Assembly: GCA_026261815.1 (NCBI GenBank)
Contig: JAMPIT010000350.1
Coordinates: 4,007,650-4,071,649 of the forward strand
DNA: 64,000 nt
Origin: Monarcha castaneiventris obscurior
Lineage: Eukaryota; Chordata; Aves; Passeriformes; Monarchidae
Reading direction: 5' to 3'
Part shown: in pieces, positions 12,555-25,230 of the stretch
How positions within the stretch are numbered: position 1 is the stretch's first letter
How the letters are laid out: each line of letters starts with the position of its first letter
Position numbers and translations under genes: made by a program
Notes under the pieces: model-generated
What the model was told of the DNA's origin: nothing
Database searches by the model: none
What the model saw: only the letters and a program-made list of their open reading frames with translations

Positions 12555-15500
12555 ACACCAAAAAGCCCAGAGCTCCAGGGACACTAAAAATGCGAAAGGC
12601 ATGCCAAGAGAAATGCAATAGAGCCCCAAACATGCAGCAACCTCATCTTCAAGATCGGACCTCATTTCTGCCCAGTCCTCTTTCTTAAGGCTACACATAG
12701 GGCGAAGTTTAGGGTTACGCCTAGGGTCAGGGTTCAGAACACAAAAAAGCCCAGAGCTCCAGGGACACTAAAAATGTGAGAGCAATGCCCACACAAGTGC
12801 AAAAGAGCTCCAATCATCTGCCTTCTTCATATTCCTGATCAGTGCTAATTTCTGCCCATTGCTCCTACTCAGGCTCCGCATAGTGTGAAGTTTAGGGTTA
12901 CGCCTAGGGATGGGGTTCAGAAAACTAAAAAGCCCAGAGTTCCAGGGACACTAAAAATGTGAAAGGCATGCCAAGAGAAATCCAAAACAGCCCCAGTTAT
13001 CTGCCATTTTTCATCTTCCTGATCAGCGCTCATTTCTGACCAGTACTCTTTTCAGGATCTGCATAGTGCGAAGTTTAGGGTTACGGCTATGGTTAGGGTT
13101 CAGAAAACCAAAAAGCCCAGAGCCCCATGGACACTAAAAATGCGAAAGGCATGTCAAGAGAAATGCAAAAGTGCCCCAATTACCTGCCATGGTCATCTTC
13201 CTGATCAGCGCTCACTTCTGCCCAGTGCTCTTTCTTAGGCTCTGAATAGGGCGAAGCTTAGGGTTACGCCTAGGGTAAGGGTTCAGAAAAGCAAAAAGCC
13301 CAGAGCTCCAGGGACACTAAAAATGCGAAAGGCATGCCAAGAGAAATGTAAAACAGGCCAATCATCTGCCATTGTGATATTACTGGTCAGAGCTCATTTC
13401 TGCCCAGTGCTCTTTATAAGCCACCCCATAGTGCAAAGTTTAGGGTTACGGCCAAGTTTAGGGTTCAGAAAAGCAAAAAGCCCAGAGTTCCAGGGACACT
13501 AAAAATGTGAAAGGCATGCCAAGAGAAATCCAAAACAGCCCCAGTTACCTGTCATTGTCATCTTCCTGATCAGCGCTCATTTCTGCCCAGTGCTCTTTTC
13601 AGGATCCGCATAGTGCGAAGTTTAGGGTTATGGCTATGGTTAGGGTTCAGAAAAGCAAAAAGCCCAGAGCTCCAGGGACACGAAAAATGCGAAAGGCATG
13701 CCAGGAGAAATACAAAAGAGCCCCAAACATGCTGCATCCTCATCTTCTTGGTCTGACCTCATTTATGCTCCGTGTTCTTTCACAAAAGGCTCCGCATAGG
13801 GCGAAGTTTAGGGTTACGCCTAGGGTTAGGGTTCAGAACACCAAAAAGCCCAGAGCTCAATGGACACTAAAAATGCGAAAGGCATGCCAAGAGAAATGCC
13901 AAACAGCCCCACACATGCGCCATCCTCATCTTCCTGATCGGACCTCATTTCAGCCCAGTGCTCCTTCTTAGGCTCTGAATAGGGCAAAGTTTAGGGTTAC
14001 ACCTAGGGTTAGGGTTCAGAAAAACAAAAAGCCCAGAGCTCTATGGACAGTTATAATGCGAAAGGCATGCCAAGAGAAATGCAAAACAGCCCAAGTTATC
14101 TGCCATGGTCATCTTCCTCATCAGCGCTCACTTCTGCCCAGTGCTCCTTCTTAGGCTCTGAATAGGGCGAAGTTTAGGGTTACGCCTAGGGTTAGGGTTC
14201 AGAAAAGCAAAAAGCCCAGAGCTCTATGGACAGTTATAATGCGAAAGGCATGCCAAGAGAAATGCAAAACAGCCCCACACATGCAGCATCTTCACCTTCA
14301 AGATCGGAGCTCATTTCTGCCCTGTGCTCTTTCTTAAGGCTCTGAATAGGGCGAACTTTAGGGTTACGCCTAGGGTTAGGGTTCAGAAAAGCAAATAGCC
14401 CAGAGCACCAGGGACACTAAAAATGCGAAAGGCATGTCAAGGGAAATGCAAAACAGCCCCAATTATCTGCCACGGTCATCTTCCTGATCAGCGCTCATTT
14501 CTGCCCTGTGCTCCCTCTTAGGCTCTGAATAGGGCGAGGTTTCGGGTTACGCCTAGGGTTAGGGTTCAGAAAAGCAAAAAGCCCAGAGCTCCAGGGACAC
14601 TAAAAATGCGAAAGGCATGTCAAGAGAAATGCAAAACAGCCCCACACATGCAGCAACCTCATCTTCCTGATCTGACCTCATTTGTGCCCTGTGCTCTTTC
14701 TTAGGCTCTGCATAGGGCGAAGTTCAGGGTTACGCCTAGGGTTAGGGTTCAGAACACCAAAAAGCCCAGAGCTCCAGGGACACTAAAAATGCGAAAGGCA
14801 TGCCAAGAGAAATGCAAAACAGCCCCACAAATGCAGCATCTTCACCTTCAAGACTGGACCTCATTTCTGCCCAGTGCTCTTTCTTAAGGCTACATATAGG
14901 GCGAAGTTTAGGGTTACGCCTAGGGTTAGGGTTCAGAACACCAAAAAGCCCAGAGCTCTATGGACAGTTATAATGCGAAAGGCATGTCAAGAGAAATGCA
15001 AAACAGTTCCAAACATGCAGCATCCTCACCTTCCAGATCGGACCTCATTTCTGCCCAGTGCTCTTTCAAAAGGATCTGAATAGGGCGAACTTTAGGGTTA
15101 CGCCTAGGGTTAGGGTTCAGAAAACCAAAAAGCCCAGAGCTCCGAGGACATGAAAAATGCAAAAGGCATGCCGAGAGAAAAAACAGCCACAATCAACTGC
15201 CATCTTGATATTCCTGATCCGCGCTCATTTCGGCCCAGCGCTCTTATGAAGGCACCCCATAGTGTGAAGTTTAGGGTTTTGCCGAGGGTTAGGGTTCACA
15301 AAAGCAAAAAGCCCAGAGCTCCAGGGACACTAAAAATGCGAAAGGCATGCCAAGAGAAATGTACAACAGGCCAATCATCTGCCATTGTGATATTACTGGT
15401 CAGAGCTCATTCCTGCCCAGTGCTCTTACTTAGGCCACCCCATAGTGCAAAGTTTAGGGTTTCGCCTAGGGTTAGGGGTCAGAACACCAAAAAGCCCAGA

Positions 15501-16487
15501 GCTCTATGGACAGTTCTAATGCGAAAGGCATGTCAAGAGAAATGCAAAAGTGCCCCAATTATCTGCCATGGTCATCTTCCTGAGCAGCGCTCACTTCTGC
15601 CCTGTGCTCCTTCTTAGGCTCTGAATAGGGCGAAGCTTAGGGTTACGCCTAGGGTTCGGGTTCAGAAAAGCAAAAAGCCCAGAGCTCCAGGGACACTAAA
15701 AATGCGAAAGAGATGCCAAGAGAAATGCAAAACAGCCCCACACATGCAGCAACCTCATCTTCCTGATCTGACCTCATTTCTGCCCTGTGCTCTTTCTTAG
15801 GCTCTGCATAGGGCGAAGTTTAGGGTTACGCCTAGGGTTAGGGTTCAGAACACCAAAAAGCCCAGAGCTCCAGGGACACTAAAAATGTGAAAGGCATGCC
15901 AAGAGAAATGCAATAGAGCCCCAAACATGCAGCAACCTCATCTTCAAGATCGGAGCTCATTTCTGCCCAGTCCTCTTTCTTAAGGCTACACATAGGGCGA
16001 AGTTTAGGGTTAAGCCTAGGGTCAGGGTTCAGAACACAAAAAAGCCCAGAGCTCCAGGGACACTAAAAATGCGAGAGCAATGCCCACACAAGTGCAAAAG
16101 AGCTCCAATCATCTGCCTTCTTCATATTCCTGATCAGTGCTAATTTCTGCCCATTGCTCCTACTCAGGCTCCGCATAGTGTGAAGTTTAGGGTTACGCCT
16201 AGGGATAGCGTTCAGAAAACTAAAAAGCCCAGAGTTCCAGGGACACTAAAAATGTGAAAGGCATGCCAAGAGAAATCCAAAACAGCCCCAGTTATCTGCC
16301 ATTTTTCATCTTCCTGATCAGCGCTCATTTCTGACCAGTACTCTTTTCAGGATCTCCATAGTGCGAAGTTTAGGGTTACGGCTATGGTTAGGGTTCAGAA
16401 AACCAAAAAGCCCGGAGCCCCATGGACACTAAAAATGCGAAAGGCATGTCAAGAGAAATGCAAAAGTGCCCCAATTACCTGCCATGG
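12555..16487 (+). repeat. Satellite block between the 548-bp and 1.5-kb LTRs
   Basis: About 21 monomers. The marker GAGAGCAATGCCCAC is found at 12778 and 16073, 3,295 bp apart, which is 18 monomers. Two main subfamilies alternate, distinguished by GGACACTAAAAATGCG and GGACAGTTATAATGCG at the same place in the monomer. No other insertion is seen. Confidence 0.9.
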
Positions 16488-16642
16488 TGTAGCGGGTTGA
16501 ATTCGGTAACCGGGCAGAAACACCAATTTGTGTAGTGGTTTAAGGGTTAACTCAGGCAGTAGCCCCTTTATGTCCCTTCTGTGAGATAAGCATCAGGAGA
16601 TAAAAGCAAAGTAGGCACAAAAACTGAAAGAATATAAACAAG

Positions 16643-16648
16643 TTTATT
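16643..16648 (-). promoter_or_regulatory. AATAAA polyadenylation signal in long LTR copy 1
   Basis: AATAAA on the minus strand, about 155 bp before the LTR 3' end and about 135 bp downstream of the TATA-like sequence. This supports the minus orientation. Confidence 0.55.
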
Positions 16649-16780
16649 AACAGAGTTAAAAGAAGGAAAAAGAAAGTCAGACTAAACCTTCAGAACACCT
16701 CTCTCCCCCCACTTCTGCTCCCTTCCACCACCAACGTAAAAGAAAACACAACCCTTGAAGATTCTAGTCAGTTCACCACC

Positions 16781-16788
16781 TATATAAT
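16781..16788 (-). promoter_or_regulatory. TATA-like element in long LTR copy 1
   Basis: The minus strand reads TATATAGG across this point. Its spacing to the polyadenylation signal suits an LTR core promoter, but short AT-rich matches like this also occur by chance. Confidence 0.35.
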
Positions 16789-19700
16789 AATTTCTGGCTT
16801 TCAGTTCACTTAGGGAGAGGAGTCTCTCTTGGTCAAAACCATGGAAACATCTCCACACGAAACAATCTTGTGCAGCTTCAGTGTCACAGCAAAGCAGCCG
16901 CCCGGGATGGTTCTCTGCTTGCATGTGAAAGTCCCATCCCCCGACTACAGCTTTCCCCACAGCTGTTTCGAGGGTTTCTTTAGCTAAGGGGGTACTATTT
17001 TTAAGGATGAGCAGTTCAGAAACAGAAGTTTTCTTCACTTATCGAAGTGCCTGAAAGGCGTAAGGACCCTCTCTGGGAGTAACCACATGGTCTAGGAACA
17101 GAGATCTTTCTCTCTGGTGCGATCTCTGCTCAAGTTTCTCAGCATTGCAGCACAAATACAGTTGCTCACAGCAAGTTATAGCTAGTTCAGCGTTTGCTTG
17201 TTCTAGTACAAGCACTTTTGCTCACAGTTGCAGTTTGAGCGCTCCAACCCCCCCCTAATGCTTTCAAGAAATTACAATGGGTAGTCTAATATATCATAGT
17301 CCATCACCATGGTTTTTTTCCAACAGAATTTCAGCTTCTAGGATTACAGCATCTCCTCAAATCCCCTCTCTCGAGGTCTCAGGTTTTTCTTCCTCACTGA
17401 CTTGGGCATCTTTATAGTGTCTCCTTCACAAGCCTTCACTTTCCTCTCTCCATCTGATCAGGGAGATGATTAGTCTCTGCAGGCTTCATCTGGTCTGGAA
17501 AAAACTTTAACAGCACTAAAGGAGTTAACCTCCCCCGGGCTTTGCAGCTGGCGCTTGGAATTTCCTTATCTCTTGGCCACGTGATCCTGCCGGACGGCAG
17601 TTTCAGGGGAATTTCAGCTGCTCCGGGGGTGAGGTGAGGGCCATCCTGGCTTCTGGAAGGGGGGTGTCTGGCGAGTTGAAGTGACTGCAATCTCAGCCAA
17701 GCCACCGCCCGGCCGGCAGAGCCCGGCCTGGCCCGGCCACCCCCCACCAGTTACCTGTTCGGCTGCCGGAAGCAAGAGAGAGCCTTCCCGGGCTTCCTGT
17801 TTCTTAAAATGTGATTTCACAGAGGCGTGTCAAGCTCTCTAAGTGGTTTAGAAAGTTGTCAATATTCAACCAGGCCAGTTGATTGGGTCTAGAGGGAGCT
17901 GAAAGCACCGTTTTGCAAGGAATCACTTCCTGGCCGGTGCAGCCTTCTTTAACTACAATTCCCAGCTACCCTAAACCACGACACATAGTCATCTTCCTGA
18001 TCAGTGCTCATTTCTGCCCTGTGCTCCTTCTTAGGCTCTGAATAGGGCGACGTTTAGGGTTACGCCCAGGGTTCGGGTTCAGAAAAGCAAAAAGCCCAGA
18101 GCTCCAGGGACACGAAAAATGCGAAAGGCATGCCAGGAGAAATACAAAAGAGCCCCAAACATGCAGCATCCTCATCTTCTTGATCTGACCTCATTTATGC
18201 TCCGTGTTCTTTCACAAAAGGCTCCGCATAGGGCGAAGTTTAGGGTTACGCCTAGGGTTAGGGTTCAGAAAAGCAAAAAGCCCAGAGCTCAGTGGACACT
18301 AAAAATGCGAAAGGCATGCCAAGAGAAATGCAAAACAGCCCCACAAATGCAGCATCTTCACCTTCAAGATCGGAGCTCATTTCTGCCCAGTGCTCTTTCT
18401 TAAGGCTACATATAGGGCGAAATTTAGGGTTACGCCTAGGGTTAGGGTTCAGAAAAGCAAAAAGCCCAGAGCTCAGTGGACACTAAAAATGCGAAAGGCA
18501 TGCCAAGAGAAATGCAAAACAGCCCCACAAATGCAGCATCTTCACCTTCAAGACTGGACCTCATTTCTGCCCAGTGCTCCTTCTTAGGCTCTGAATAGGG
18601 CGAAGTTTAGGGTTACACCTAGAGTTAGGGTTCAGAACACCAAAAAGCCCAGAGCTCTATGGACAGTTATAATGCGAAAGGCATGTCAAGAGAAATGTAA
18701 AACAGCGCAAGTTATCTGCCATGGTCATCTTCTCCATCAGTGCTCACTTCTGCCCAGTGCTCCTTCTTAGGCTCTGAATAGGGCGAACTTTAGGGTTACG
18801 CCGAGGGTTAGGGTTCAGAACACCAAAAAGCCCAGAGCTCCAGGGACACTAAAAATGCGAAAGGCATGCCAAGAGAAATGCAAAACAGCCCCACAAATGC
18901 AGCATCTTCACCTTCAAGACTGGACCTCATTTTTGCCCAGTGCTCTTTCTTAAGGCTACATATAGGGCGAAGTTTAGGGTTATGCCTAGGGTTAGGGTTC
19001 AGAAAAGCAAAAAGCCCAGAGCTCCAGGGACACTAAAAATGTGAAAGGCATGTCAAGAGAAATGCAAAACAGTTCCAAACATGCAGCATCCTCATCTTCC
19101 AGATCGGACCTCATTTCTGCCCAGTGCTCTTTCAAAAGGATCTGAATGGGGCGAACTTTAGGGTTACGCCTAGGGTTAGGGTTCAGAAAACCAAAAAGCC
19201 CAGAGCTCCGGGGACATGAAAAATGCAAAAGGCATGCCGAGAGAAAAAACAGCCACAATCAACTGCCATCTTGATATTCCTGATCCGCGCTCATTTCGGC
19301 CCAGCGCTCTTATGAAGGCACCCCATAGTGTGAAGTTTAGGGTTTTGCCGAGGGTTAGGGTTCACAAAAGCAAAAAGCCCAGAGCTCCAGGGACACTAAA
19401 AATGCGAAAGGCATGCCAAGAGAAATGTACAACAGGCCAATCATCTGCCATTGTGATATTACTGGTCAGAGCTCATTCCTGCCCAGTGCTCTTACTTAGG
19501 CCACCCCATAGTGCAAAGTTTAGGGTTTCGCCTAGGGTTAGGGGTCAGAAAAGCAAAAAGCCCAGAGCTCTATGGACAGTTATAATGCGAAAGGCATGTC
19601 AAGAGAAATGCAAAAGTGCCCCAATTATCTGCCATGGTCATCTTCCTGATCAGCGCTCACTTCTGCCCAGTGCTCCTTCTTAGGCTCTGAATAGGGCGAA

Positions 19701-22700
19701 GTTTAGGGTTACGCCTAGGGTTCGGGTTCAGAAAAGCAAAAAGCCCAGAGCTCCAGGGACACTAAAAATGCGAAAGAGATGCCAAGAGAAATGCAAAACA
19801 GCCCCACACATCAGCAACCTCATCTTCCTGATCAGACCTCATTTCTGCCCAGTGCTCTTTTTAGGCTCTGCATAGGGCGAAGTTTAGGGTTACGCCTAGG
19901 GTTAGGGTTCAGAACACCAAAAAGCCCAGAGCTCCAGGGACACTAAAAATGCGAAAGGCATGCCAAGAGAAATGCAATAGAGCCCCAAACATGCAGCAAC
20001 CTCATCTTCCTGATCGGAGCTCATTTCTGCCCAGTGCTCTTTCTTAGGCTCTGCATAGGGCGAAGTTTAGGGTTACGCCTAGGGTTAGGGTTCAGAACAC
20101 CAAAAAGCCCAGAGCTCCAGGGACACTAAAAATGCGAAAGGCATGCCAAGAGAAATGCAAAAGAGCCCCAAACATGCGCCATCCTCATCTTCCTGATCGG
20201 ACCTCATTTCTGCCCAGTGCTCCTTCTTAGGCTCCGCATAGGGCGAAGTTTAGGGTTACGCCTAGGGTTAGGGTTCAGAACACCAAAAAGCCCAGAGCTC
20301 CAGGGACACTAAAAATGCGAAAGGCATGCCAAGAGAAATGCAAAACAGCCCAAGTTATCTGCCATTTTCATCTTCCTGATCAGCGCTCATTTCTGCCCAG
20401 TGCTCCTTCTCAGGCTCTGCATAGTGTGAAGTTTAGGGTTACGCCTAGGGTTAGGGTTCAGAAAACCAAAAAGCCCAGAGCTCCATGGACACTAAAAATG
20501 CGAAAGGCATGCCAAGAGAAATGCAAAACAGCCCCACACATGCAGCATTTTCAGCTTCAAGATCGGAGCTCATTTCTGCCCAGTGCTCCTTCTTAGGCTC
20601 TGAATAGGGCGAAGTTTAGGGTTACACCTAGGGTTAGGGTTCAGAACACCAAAAAGCCCAGAGCTCCATGGACACTAAAAATGCGAAAGGCATGTCAAGA
20701 GAAATGCAAAACAGCCCAAGTTATCTGCCATGGTCATCTTCCTCATCAGCGCTCACTTCTGCCCAGTGCTCCTTCTTAGGCTCTGAATAGGGCGAAGTTT
20801 AGGGTTACGCCTAGGGTTAGGGTTCAGAAAAGCAAAAAGCCCAGAGCTCTATGGACAGTTCTAATGCGAAAGGCATGTCAAGAGAAATGCAAAAGTGCCC
20901 CAATTATCTGCCATGGTCACCTTCCTGAGCAGCGCTCACTTCTGCCCAGTGCTCTTTCTTAGGCTCTGAATAGGGCGAAGCTTAGGGTTACGCCTAGGGT
21001 TCGGGTTCAGAAAAGCAAAAAGCCCAGAGCTCCAGGGACACTAAAAATGCGAAAGGCATGCCAAGAGAAATGTAAAACAGGCCAATCATCTGCCATTGTG
21101 ATATTACTGGTCAGAGCTCATTTCTGCCCAGTGCTCTTTATAAGCCACCCCATAGTGCAAAGTTTAGGGTTACGGCCAAGTTTAGGGTTCAGAAAAGCAA
21201 AAAGCCCAGAGTTCCAGGGACACTAAAAATGTGAAAGGCATGCCAAGAGAAATCCAAAACAGCCCCAGTTACCTGCCATGGTCATCTTCCTGATCAGCGC
21301 TCATTTCTGCCCGGTGCTCTTTTCAGGTTCCGCATAGTGCGAAGTTTAGGGTTATGGCTATGGTTAGGGTTCAGAACACCAAAAAGCCCAGAGCTCCAGG
21401 GACACGAAAAATGCGAAAGGCATGCCAGGAGAAATACAAAAGAGCCCCAAACATGCAGCATCCTCATCTTCTTGATCTGACCTCATTTATGCTCCGTGTT
21501 CTTTCACAAAAGGCTCCGCATAGGGCGAAGTTTAGGGTTACGCCTAGGGTTAGGGTTCAGAAAAGCAAAAAGCCCAGAGCTCAATGGACACTAAAAATGC
21601 GAAAGGCATGCCAAGAGAAATGCAAAACAGCCCCACACATGCGCCATCCTCATCTTCCTGATCGGACCTCATTTCAGCCCAGTGCTCCTTCTTAGGCTCT
21701 GAATAGGGCGAAGTTTAGGGTTACGCCTAGGGTTAGGGTTCAGAACACCAAAAAGCCCAGAGCTCCAGGGACACTAAAAATGCGAAAGGCATGTCAAGAG
21801 AAATGCAAAACAGCCCCAATTATCTGCCACGGTCATCTTCCTGATCAGCGCTCATTTCTGCCCTGTGCTCCCTCTTAGGCTCTGAATAGGGCGACGTTTA
21901 GGGTTACGCCTAGGGATAGGGTTCAGAAAACCAAAAAGCCCAGAGTTCCAGGGACACTAAAAATGTGAAAGGCATGCCAAGAGAAATCCAAAACAGCCCC
22001 AGTTATCTGCCATTTTTCATCTTCCTGATCAGCGCTCATTTCTGACCAGTACTCTTTTCAGGATCTGCATAGTGTGAAGTTTAGGGTTACGCTATGGTTA
22101 GGGTTCAGAAAACCAAAAAGCCCAGAGCCCCATGGACACTAAAAATGCGAAAGGCATGTCAAGAGAAATGCAAAAGTGCCCCAATTACCTGCCATGGTCA
22201 TCTTCCTGATCAGCGCTCACTTCTGCCCAGTGCTCTTTCTTAGGCTCTGAATAGGGCGAAGCTTAGGGTTACGCCTAGGGTAAGGGTTCAGAAAAGCAAA
22301 AAGCCCAGAGCTCCAGGGACACTAAAAATGCGAAAGGCATGCCAAGAGAAATGTAAAACAGGCCAATCATCTGCCATTGTGATATTACTGGTCAGAGCTC
22401 ATTTCTGCCCAGTGCTCTTTATAAGCCACCCCATAGTGCAAAGTTTAGGGTTACGGCCAAGTTTAGGGTTCAGAAAAGCAAAAAGCCCAGAGTTCCAGGG
22501 ACACTAAAAATGTGAAAGGCATGCCAAGAGAAATCCAAAACAGCCCCAGTTATCTGCCATTTTCATCTTCCTGATCAGCGCTCATTTCTGCCCAGTGCTC
22601 TTTTCAGGATCCGCATAGGGCGAAGTTTAGGGTTATGCCTAGGGTTAGGGTTCAGAAAAGCAAAAAGCCCAGAGCTCCAGGGACACGAAAAATGCGAAAG

Positions 22701-24289
22701 GCATGCCAGGAGAAATACAAAAGAGCCCCAAACATGCAGCATCCTCATCTTCTTGATCTGACCTCATTTATGCTCCGTGTTCTTTCACAAAAGGTTCCGC
22801 ATAGGGCGAAGTTTAGGGTTACGCCTAGGGTTAGGGTTCAGAAAAGCAAAAAGCCCAGAGCTCAATGGACACTAAAAATGCGAAAGGCATGCCAAGAGAA
22901 ATGCAAAACAGCCCCACACATGCGCCATCCTCATCTTCCTGATCGGACCTCATTTCAGCCCAGTGCTCCTTCTTAGGCTCTGAATAGGGCGAAGTTTAGG
23001 GTTACACCTAGGGTTAGGGTTCAGAAAACCAAAAAGCCCAGAGCTCTATGGACAGTTATAATGCGAAAGGCATGTCAAGAGAAATGCAAAACAGCCCAAG
23101 TTATCTGCCATGGTCATCTTCCTCATCAGCGCTCACTTCTGCCCAGTGCTCCTTCTTAGGCTCTGAATAGGGCGAAGTTTAGGGTTACGCCTAGGGTTCG
23201 GGTTCAGAAAAGCAAAAAGCCCAGAGCTCTATGGACAGTTATAATGCGAAAGGCATGCCAAGAGAAATGCAAAACAGCCCCACACATGCAGCATCTTCAC
23301 CTTCCAGATCGGACCTCATTTCTGCCCTGTGCTCTTTCTTAAGGCTCTGAATAGGGCGAACTTTAGGGTTACGCCTAGGGTTAGGGTTCAGAAAACCAAA
23401 AAGCCCAGAGCTCCATGGACACTAAAAATGCGAAAGGCATGCCAAGAGAAATGCAAAACAGCCCCACAAATGCAGCATCTTCACCTTCAAGACTGGACCT
23501 CATTTCTGCCCAGTGCTCTTTCTTAAGGCTACATATAGGGCGAGTTTAGGGTTACGCCTAGGGTTAGGGTTCAGAACACCAAAAAGCCCAGAGCTCCAGG
23601 GACACTAAAAATGCGAAAGGCATGTCAAGAGAAATGCAAAACAGTTCCAAACATGCAGCATCCTCATCTTCCAGATCGGACCTCATTTCTGCCCAGTGCT
23701 CTTTCAAAAGGATCTGAATAGGGCGAACTTTAGGGTTACGCCTAGGGTTAGGGTTCAGAAAACCAAAAAGCCCAGAGCTCCGGGGACATGAAAAATGCAA
23801 AAGGCATGCCGAGAGAAAAAACAGCCACAATCAACTGCCATCTTGATATTCCTGATCCGCGCTCATTTCTGCCCAGCGCTCTTATTAAGGCACCCCATAG
23901 TGTGAAGTTTAGGGTTTTGCCGAGGGTTAGGGTTCACAAAAGCAAAAAGCCCAGAGCACCAGGGACACTAAAAATGCGAAAGGCATGCCAAGAGAAATGT
24001 ACAACAGGCCAATCATCTGCCATTGTGATATTACTGGTCAGAGCTCATTCTGCCACAGTGCTCTTTATAAGCCACCCCATAGTGCAAAGTTTAGGGTTAC
24101 GCCCAAGTTTAGGGTTCAGAAAAGCAAAAAGCCCAGAGCTCCATGGACACTAAAAATGCGAAAGGCATGCCAAGAGAAATCCAAAACAGCCCCAATTACC
24201 TGCCATAGTCATCTTCCTGATCAGCGCTCACTTCTGCCCAGTGCTCTTCTCAGGATCCGAATAGTGCGAAGTTTAGGGTTACGCTATGG

Positions 24290-25230
24290 ATAGGGTTCAG
24301 AAAACCAAAAAGCCCAGAGCTCCCAGGGACACAAAAAATGCGAAAGACATGCAAGAGAAATACAAAACAGCCCCAACCAAACATGCAGACATAATCTCCT
24401 GATCTGAACTCATTTATGCCCCGTGCTCTTTCACAAAAGGCTCCGCATAGGGCGAAGTTTAGAGTTACGCCTAGGGTTCGGGTTCAGAAAAGCAAAAAGC
24501 CCAGAGATCAATGGACACTAAAAATGCGAAAGACATGCCAAGAGAAACGCAAAACAGCCCCACACATGCACCAACCTCATCTTCCTGATCTGACCTCATT
24601 TCAGCCCAGTGCTCCTTCTTAGGCTCTGAATAGGGCGAAGTTTAGGGTTACACCTAGGGTCAGGGTTCAGAACACAAAAAAGCCCAGAGCTCCATGGACA
24701 CTAAAAATGCGAAAGCAATGCCAACACAAATACAAAACAGCCCAATCATCTGCCATCTCCATATTCCTCATCAGCGCTAACTTCTGCCCATTGCTCCTAC
24801 TCAGGCTCCGAATAGGCGAAGTTTAGGTTTACGCCTAGGATAGAGTTCAGAAAACCACACAAAGCCCAAAGTTCAAGGCGACACTAAAAATGGAAAGGCA
24901 TGCAGAGAAATCCAAAACAAGCCCCAGTTATCTGCCATTTTTCATTCTTCCTGTCAGCGTCTTCACCAGTACTCTTTTTTCAGATCTGCATAGTGCGAGT
25001 TTAGGTTACGGCTATGGTTTAGGTTCAGAAAACCAAAAAAAGCCCAGAGCCCCATGACATCTAAAAATGCGAAAAGGCATGGTCAAGAGAAATTGCAAAA
25101 GTGGCCACCATTACTTGCCATGGTCATCTTCTCCGAGAGCAGCGCTCACTTCTCGCCCAGTGCTCTTCCTTAGGCCCGGAATGGGCGAAGCTAGGGTTAC
25201 GCCTAGGGTTCGGGTGCGAAAAGCAAAAAA
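24290..25230 (+). repeat. Indel-rich, decayed or poorly resolved satellite patch
   Basis: Monomers here have many single-base insertions and deletions, for example extra bases in A and T runs and missing bases in normally invariant words (GGCATGCAGAG for GGCATGCCAAGAG near 24900). A paralogous, clean version of much of the same stretch lies at about 26150-26910. Neighbouring monomers on both sides are close to consensus. The change is either true local decay or low-quality consensus sequence in the assembly. Homopolymer-type errors favour the second. Confidence 0.65.

Larger units (their letters stand above)
16488..17983 (-). mobile_element. Long solo LTR of an avian endogenous retrovirus, copy 1 (about 1.5 kb)
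   Basis: A 1,496-bp non-satellite segment interrupts a monomer inside the phrase CCATGGTCATC. Read on the minus strand it begins TGTCGTGGTTTAGGG and ends CGCTACA, the TG...CA ends of an LTR. It is flanked by CATGG (16483-16487) and CATAG (17984-17988), a 5-bp target duplication with one mismatch. On the minus strand there is a GC-rich segment (about 17560-17760) with a CACGTG E-box at 17578-17583, a TATA-like sequence at 16781-16788, and AATAAA at 16643-16648. That order, promoter then polyadenylation signal, is right for U3-R-U5. No primer-binding site followed by gag or pol is present, so it is a solo LTR. The start resembles from memory avian LTR families beginning TGTCGTGGTTTA. A 5-bp duplication would fit an ERVL-like element, though the exact class is not settled here. 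Confidence 0.82.

Noticed and set aside
17436..17820. Minus-strand open frames of 103 and 68 codons in the GC-rich part of the long LTR (and 134 codons at 41310-41714)
   Set aside because: Frame structure differs between the two copies because of the 20-bp length difference, and there is no recognisable domain. It is non-coding U3 sequence.
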